Below are positions 36,459 to 37,866 of a stretch of DNA of 37,866 nucleotides, piece after piece; positions within the stretch are counted from its first letter, which is position 1; every line of letters starts with the position of its first letter. Under the pieces are notes generated by a model that did no database searches, was not told where the DNA came from, and was given only the letters and a program-made list of their open reading frames with translations. Source of the stretch: an uncultured Myxococcaceae bacterium (GTDB lineage: Bacteria > Myxococcota_A > Polyangia > Polyangiales > Ga0077539). The stretch spans positions 1-37,866 of the forward strand of contig CAMFHP010000084.1 of the NCBI GenBank assembly GCA_945952225.1. Direction: 5' to 3'. The translations under genes and the position numbers were made by a program.

Positions 36459-37748
36459 ATGAAGATCACCAGCGTTCTGGGCACCGGTCTGCTTTCGACG
36501 TTCCTGCTCCTCGCGTTCTCGGGCGACTCGCACGCGCAGCCGCGCCGCCGTCGCGTGGCCTGCGAGGAGGGCCAGCACGTGAGCGGCGGCCACTGCTGCG
36601 ATCACCCCGGCGAGGAGTGGGTCGAGGCCCGCCAGCGCTGCGTGTGCCTCGAACCGAGCCTCTGCGGTGGTGGAACTCCTGCGCCGACGAACACCACGCC
36701 CGCGAACCCGCCGCCGCCGCCCAACAACGGCCGCGCACAGACGCCGCCGCCGCCGCCCAACAATCCTCCTCCGCCGCCGACGAACACCAATCCCCCGCCG
36801 CCCGCGAACACCACGCCGGACCTGCCCGCGACCACGCCGCAGCCCGAGCAGCAGTACACGTGCCCCGAGGGAACGATCCTCATCCGCCCGCAGAGCTTCA
36901 TGATGGGCTCGCTGCCGGGCGCGGGCGACAACGACGAGACGCCGCCGCATCGCGTGACCGTGTCGGCCTACTGCATCGACCGCACGGAGGTCACCGTGGG
37001 CCAGTACCGCACCTGCATGCAGGACGGCGTGTGCGCGCTCAACAACGGCGTGAACCTCCCGGGCCTCTCGGCGACGGACGCGACGATGTACTCGCAGTAC
37101 TGCAACGGCGCGCGCACCGACCGCGACAACCACCCGATCAACTGCATCGACTGGGCGCAGGCCGACACCTTCTGCCACAACCGCCACGGCCGTCTGCCCA
37201 CGGAGGCCGAGTGGGAGCTCGCCGCGCGCGGTCCCGATCAGCGGCTCTATCCCTGGGGGCAGCAGGCGCCGACGCGCGAGCGGCTCAACGGGTGCGACGC
37301 CGACTGCCAGTCGCTCTTCGAGCGTCCGGGGCGGCCGCGCGGCGCGACGATCCACGACTCGACGGACGGCTTCGGCTCGACGGCGCCCGTGGGCACCTTC
37401 GCGGCGGGCAACTCGCTCTTCGGCGCGCAGGACATGGCCGGCAACGTGATGGAGTGGGTCGGCGACTGGTACGCCCCGTACCCGAACATCCCCTCGAACG
37501 ACCCCGCGGGTCCGCCCTCGGGTCAGGAGCGCGTCGCCCGCGGCGGCCACTGGCAGTCGAGCAACCCCCGCGCGGTCCGCGGCGCCGCCCGCGTGCACGC
37601 CGCCCCGGTGGTGCGCCTCGCGACGCTGGGCTTCCGCTGCGTGGTGCCCGCGCAGGTCGTGGCCCCGCCGCCTGCGCCCGAGGCCCCCGCCGCGCCGCCC
37701 GCGACGGAGCCCGCGCCCGAGCCCCATCGCGGCCGCCGCCACCCCTGA
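36459..37748 (+). CDS. exported FGE-sulfatase-fold protein lacking catalytic cysteines
   Basis: This predicts 429 residues. A Sec signal peptide (1-26, ending SHA before Q) is followed by a small Cys-rich segment (CEEGQHVSGGHCCDHPGEEW, then CVCLEPSLC), then a Pro/Asn-rich linker, then a formylglycine-generating-enzyme (SUMF1) fold from about 137: FMMGS, DETPPHRVTVSAYCIDRTEVT, PTEAEWELAARG, YPWG, QDMAGNVMEWVGDWY and the end GFRC. In true FGE the segment after RGGS holds two catalytic cysteines; here it reads RVARGGHWQSSNPRAVRG, so sulfatase maturation is unlikely. Such inactive relatives serve as binding modules. The ATG has AGAGGG 12 nt upstream and the longer frame to 36396 would hide the signal peptide. 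The C-terminal tail is Pro/Ala-rich. Confidence 0.87.
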   Translation: MKITSVLGTGLLSTFLLLAFSGDSHAQPRRRRVACEEGQHVSGGHCCDHPGEEWVEARQRCVCLEPSLCGGGTPAPTNTTPANPPPPPNNGRAQTPPPPPNNPPPPPTNTNPPPPANTTPDLPATTPQPEQQYTCPEGTILIRPQSFMMGSLPGAGDNDETPPHRVTVSAYCIDRTEVTVGQYRTCMQDGVCALNNGVNLPGLSATDATMYSQYCNGARTDRDNHPINCIDWAQADTFCHNRHGRLPTEAEWELAARGPDQRLYPWGQQAPTRERLNGCDADCQSLFERPGRPRGATIHDSTDGFGSTAPVGTFAAGNSLFGAQDMAGNVMEWVGDWYAPYPNIPSNDPAGPPSGQERVARGGHWQSSNPRAVRGAARVHAAPVVRLATLGFRCVVPAQVVAPPPAPEAPAAPPATEPAPEPHRGRRHP

Positions 37749-37768
37749 TCTGCCCGTCGGTCGCGCCG

Positions 37769-37857
37769 TCAGCGCGTGACCGTGAGCACCTTCACCGCCT
37801 CGCGCGCGCCGCCGCGCATCACCCCCGCCGTGTTCATGCCGAGCACCGCGCCCGACG
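37769..37857 (-). CDS. C-terminal end of a truncated gene, possibly a secreted protease-like protein
   Basis: On the minus strand a frame open to the contig edge ends in TGA (37769-37771) and reads ...ASGAVLGMNTAG...GGAREAVKVLTVTR. The GAVLGMNTAG pattern recalls the last strand of trypsin-like or DegP-like serine proteases. With 29 codons visible, this is only a hint; the rest lies off the contig. Confidence 0.4.
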
Positions 37858-37866
37858 CTGTCTCTT
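37858..37866 (-). other. remnant of Nextera adapter at the 3' end
   Basis: The last nine bases CTGTCTCTT are the reverse complement of the 3' end of the Tn5 mosaic end found at 30-48, so the contig stops inside an adapter at this end too. The first bases could match genome by chance. Confidence 0.85.

Noticed and set aside
36459-37748. Annotation as an active formylglycine-generating enzyme
   Set aside because: The catalytic cysteine segment is replaced by Ser/Asn/Pro residues.

Overview
The window is one short-read contig of very high GC DNA (about 70% or more by eye). It is dense with genes and has no tRNA, rRNA, insertion sequence, phage gene or CRISPR array that I can see. Three things point to a myxobacterium, most likely the Sandaracinaceae/Polyangiales part of Myxococcota: four Hanks-type Ser/Thr kinases plus a pseudokinase in 37 kb, FHA and CARF-like AAA+ regulators, and lipoproteins with Asp/Ala/Thr-rich linkers. 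The lineage is inferred from gene content. Both ends carry Illumina Nextera adapter sequence (1-48 and 37858-37866), so the contig edges are artefacts and the first and last genes are cut.

Layout. At 49-905 (+) there is a cut gene with a TonB C-terminal-like end. From 10816 down to 906 (-) there is a run of six genes: a lipoprotein, the DEAH helicase HrpA, a caspase-like protease with an EF-hand loop and two Tudor-knot-like modules, an FHA-AAA+ sigma54 activator, a membrane Ser/Thr kinase and a DUF1993 protein. From 10910 to 15932 (+) there is a WD40/TPR-like protein, a soluble kinase and a tail-anchored pseudokinase. At 16247-18145 (+) there is a pectate-lyase-like lipoprotein, convergent with an OPT-family transporter at 18197-20206 (-). 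Upstream of the transporter on the same strand are a small unknown gene and an RtcR/CARF-like AAA+ regulator whose Walker A lysine and GAFTGA loop are both altered. Divergent from that regulator is a 2607-residue TPR solenoid (22378-30201, +), followed by a PSI-repeat cysteine-rich exported protein. On the minus strand come a J-domain/TPR protein and a zinc-ribbon kinase. The last plus-strand genes are a receptor kinase with a seven-blade RCC1-like propeller outside the membrane and an exported FGE-fold protein without the catalytic cysteines. A cut minus-strand gene end closes the window.

How the genes may work together. The window looks like signalling and envelope biology rather than metabolism. 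The kinase, FHA-sigma54 activator and caspase-Tudor genes lie in one co-directional run with short gaps, which is compatible with a phospho-threonine-controlled output. The CARF-like regulator and the giant TPR protein share a divergent promoter region that holds a perfect TGCACA-N8-TGTGCA dyad. Both links are inferences from gene order. The two most novel items are the caspase/EF-hand/double Tudor-knot protein and the CARF-like AAA+ regulator with two degenerate signature motifs.
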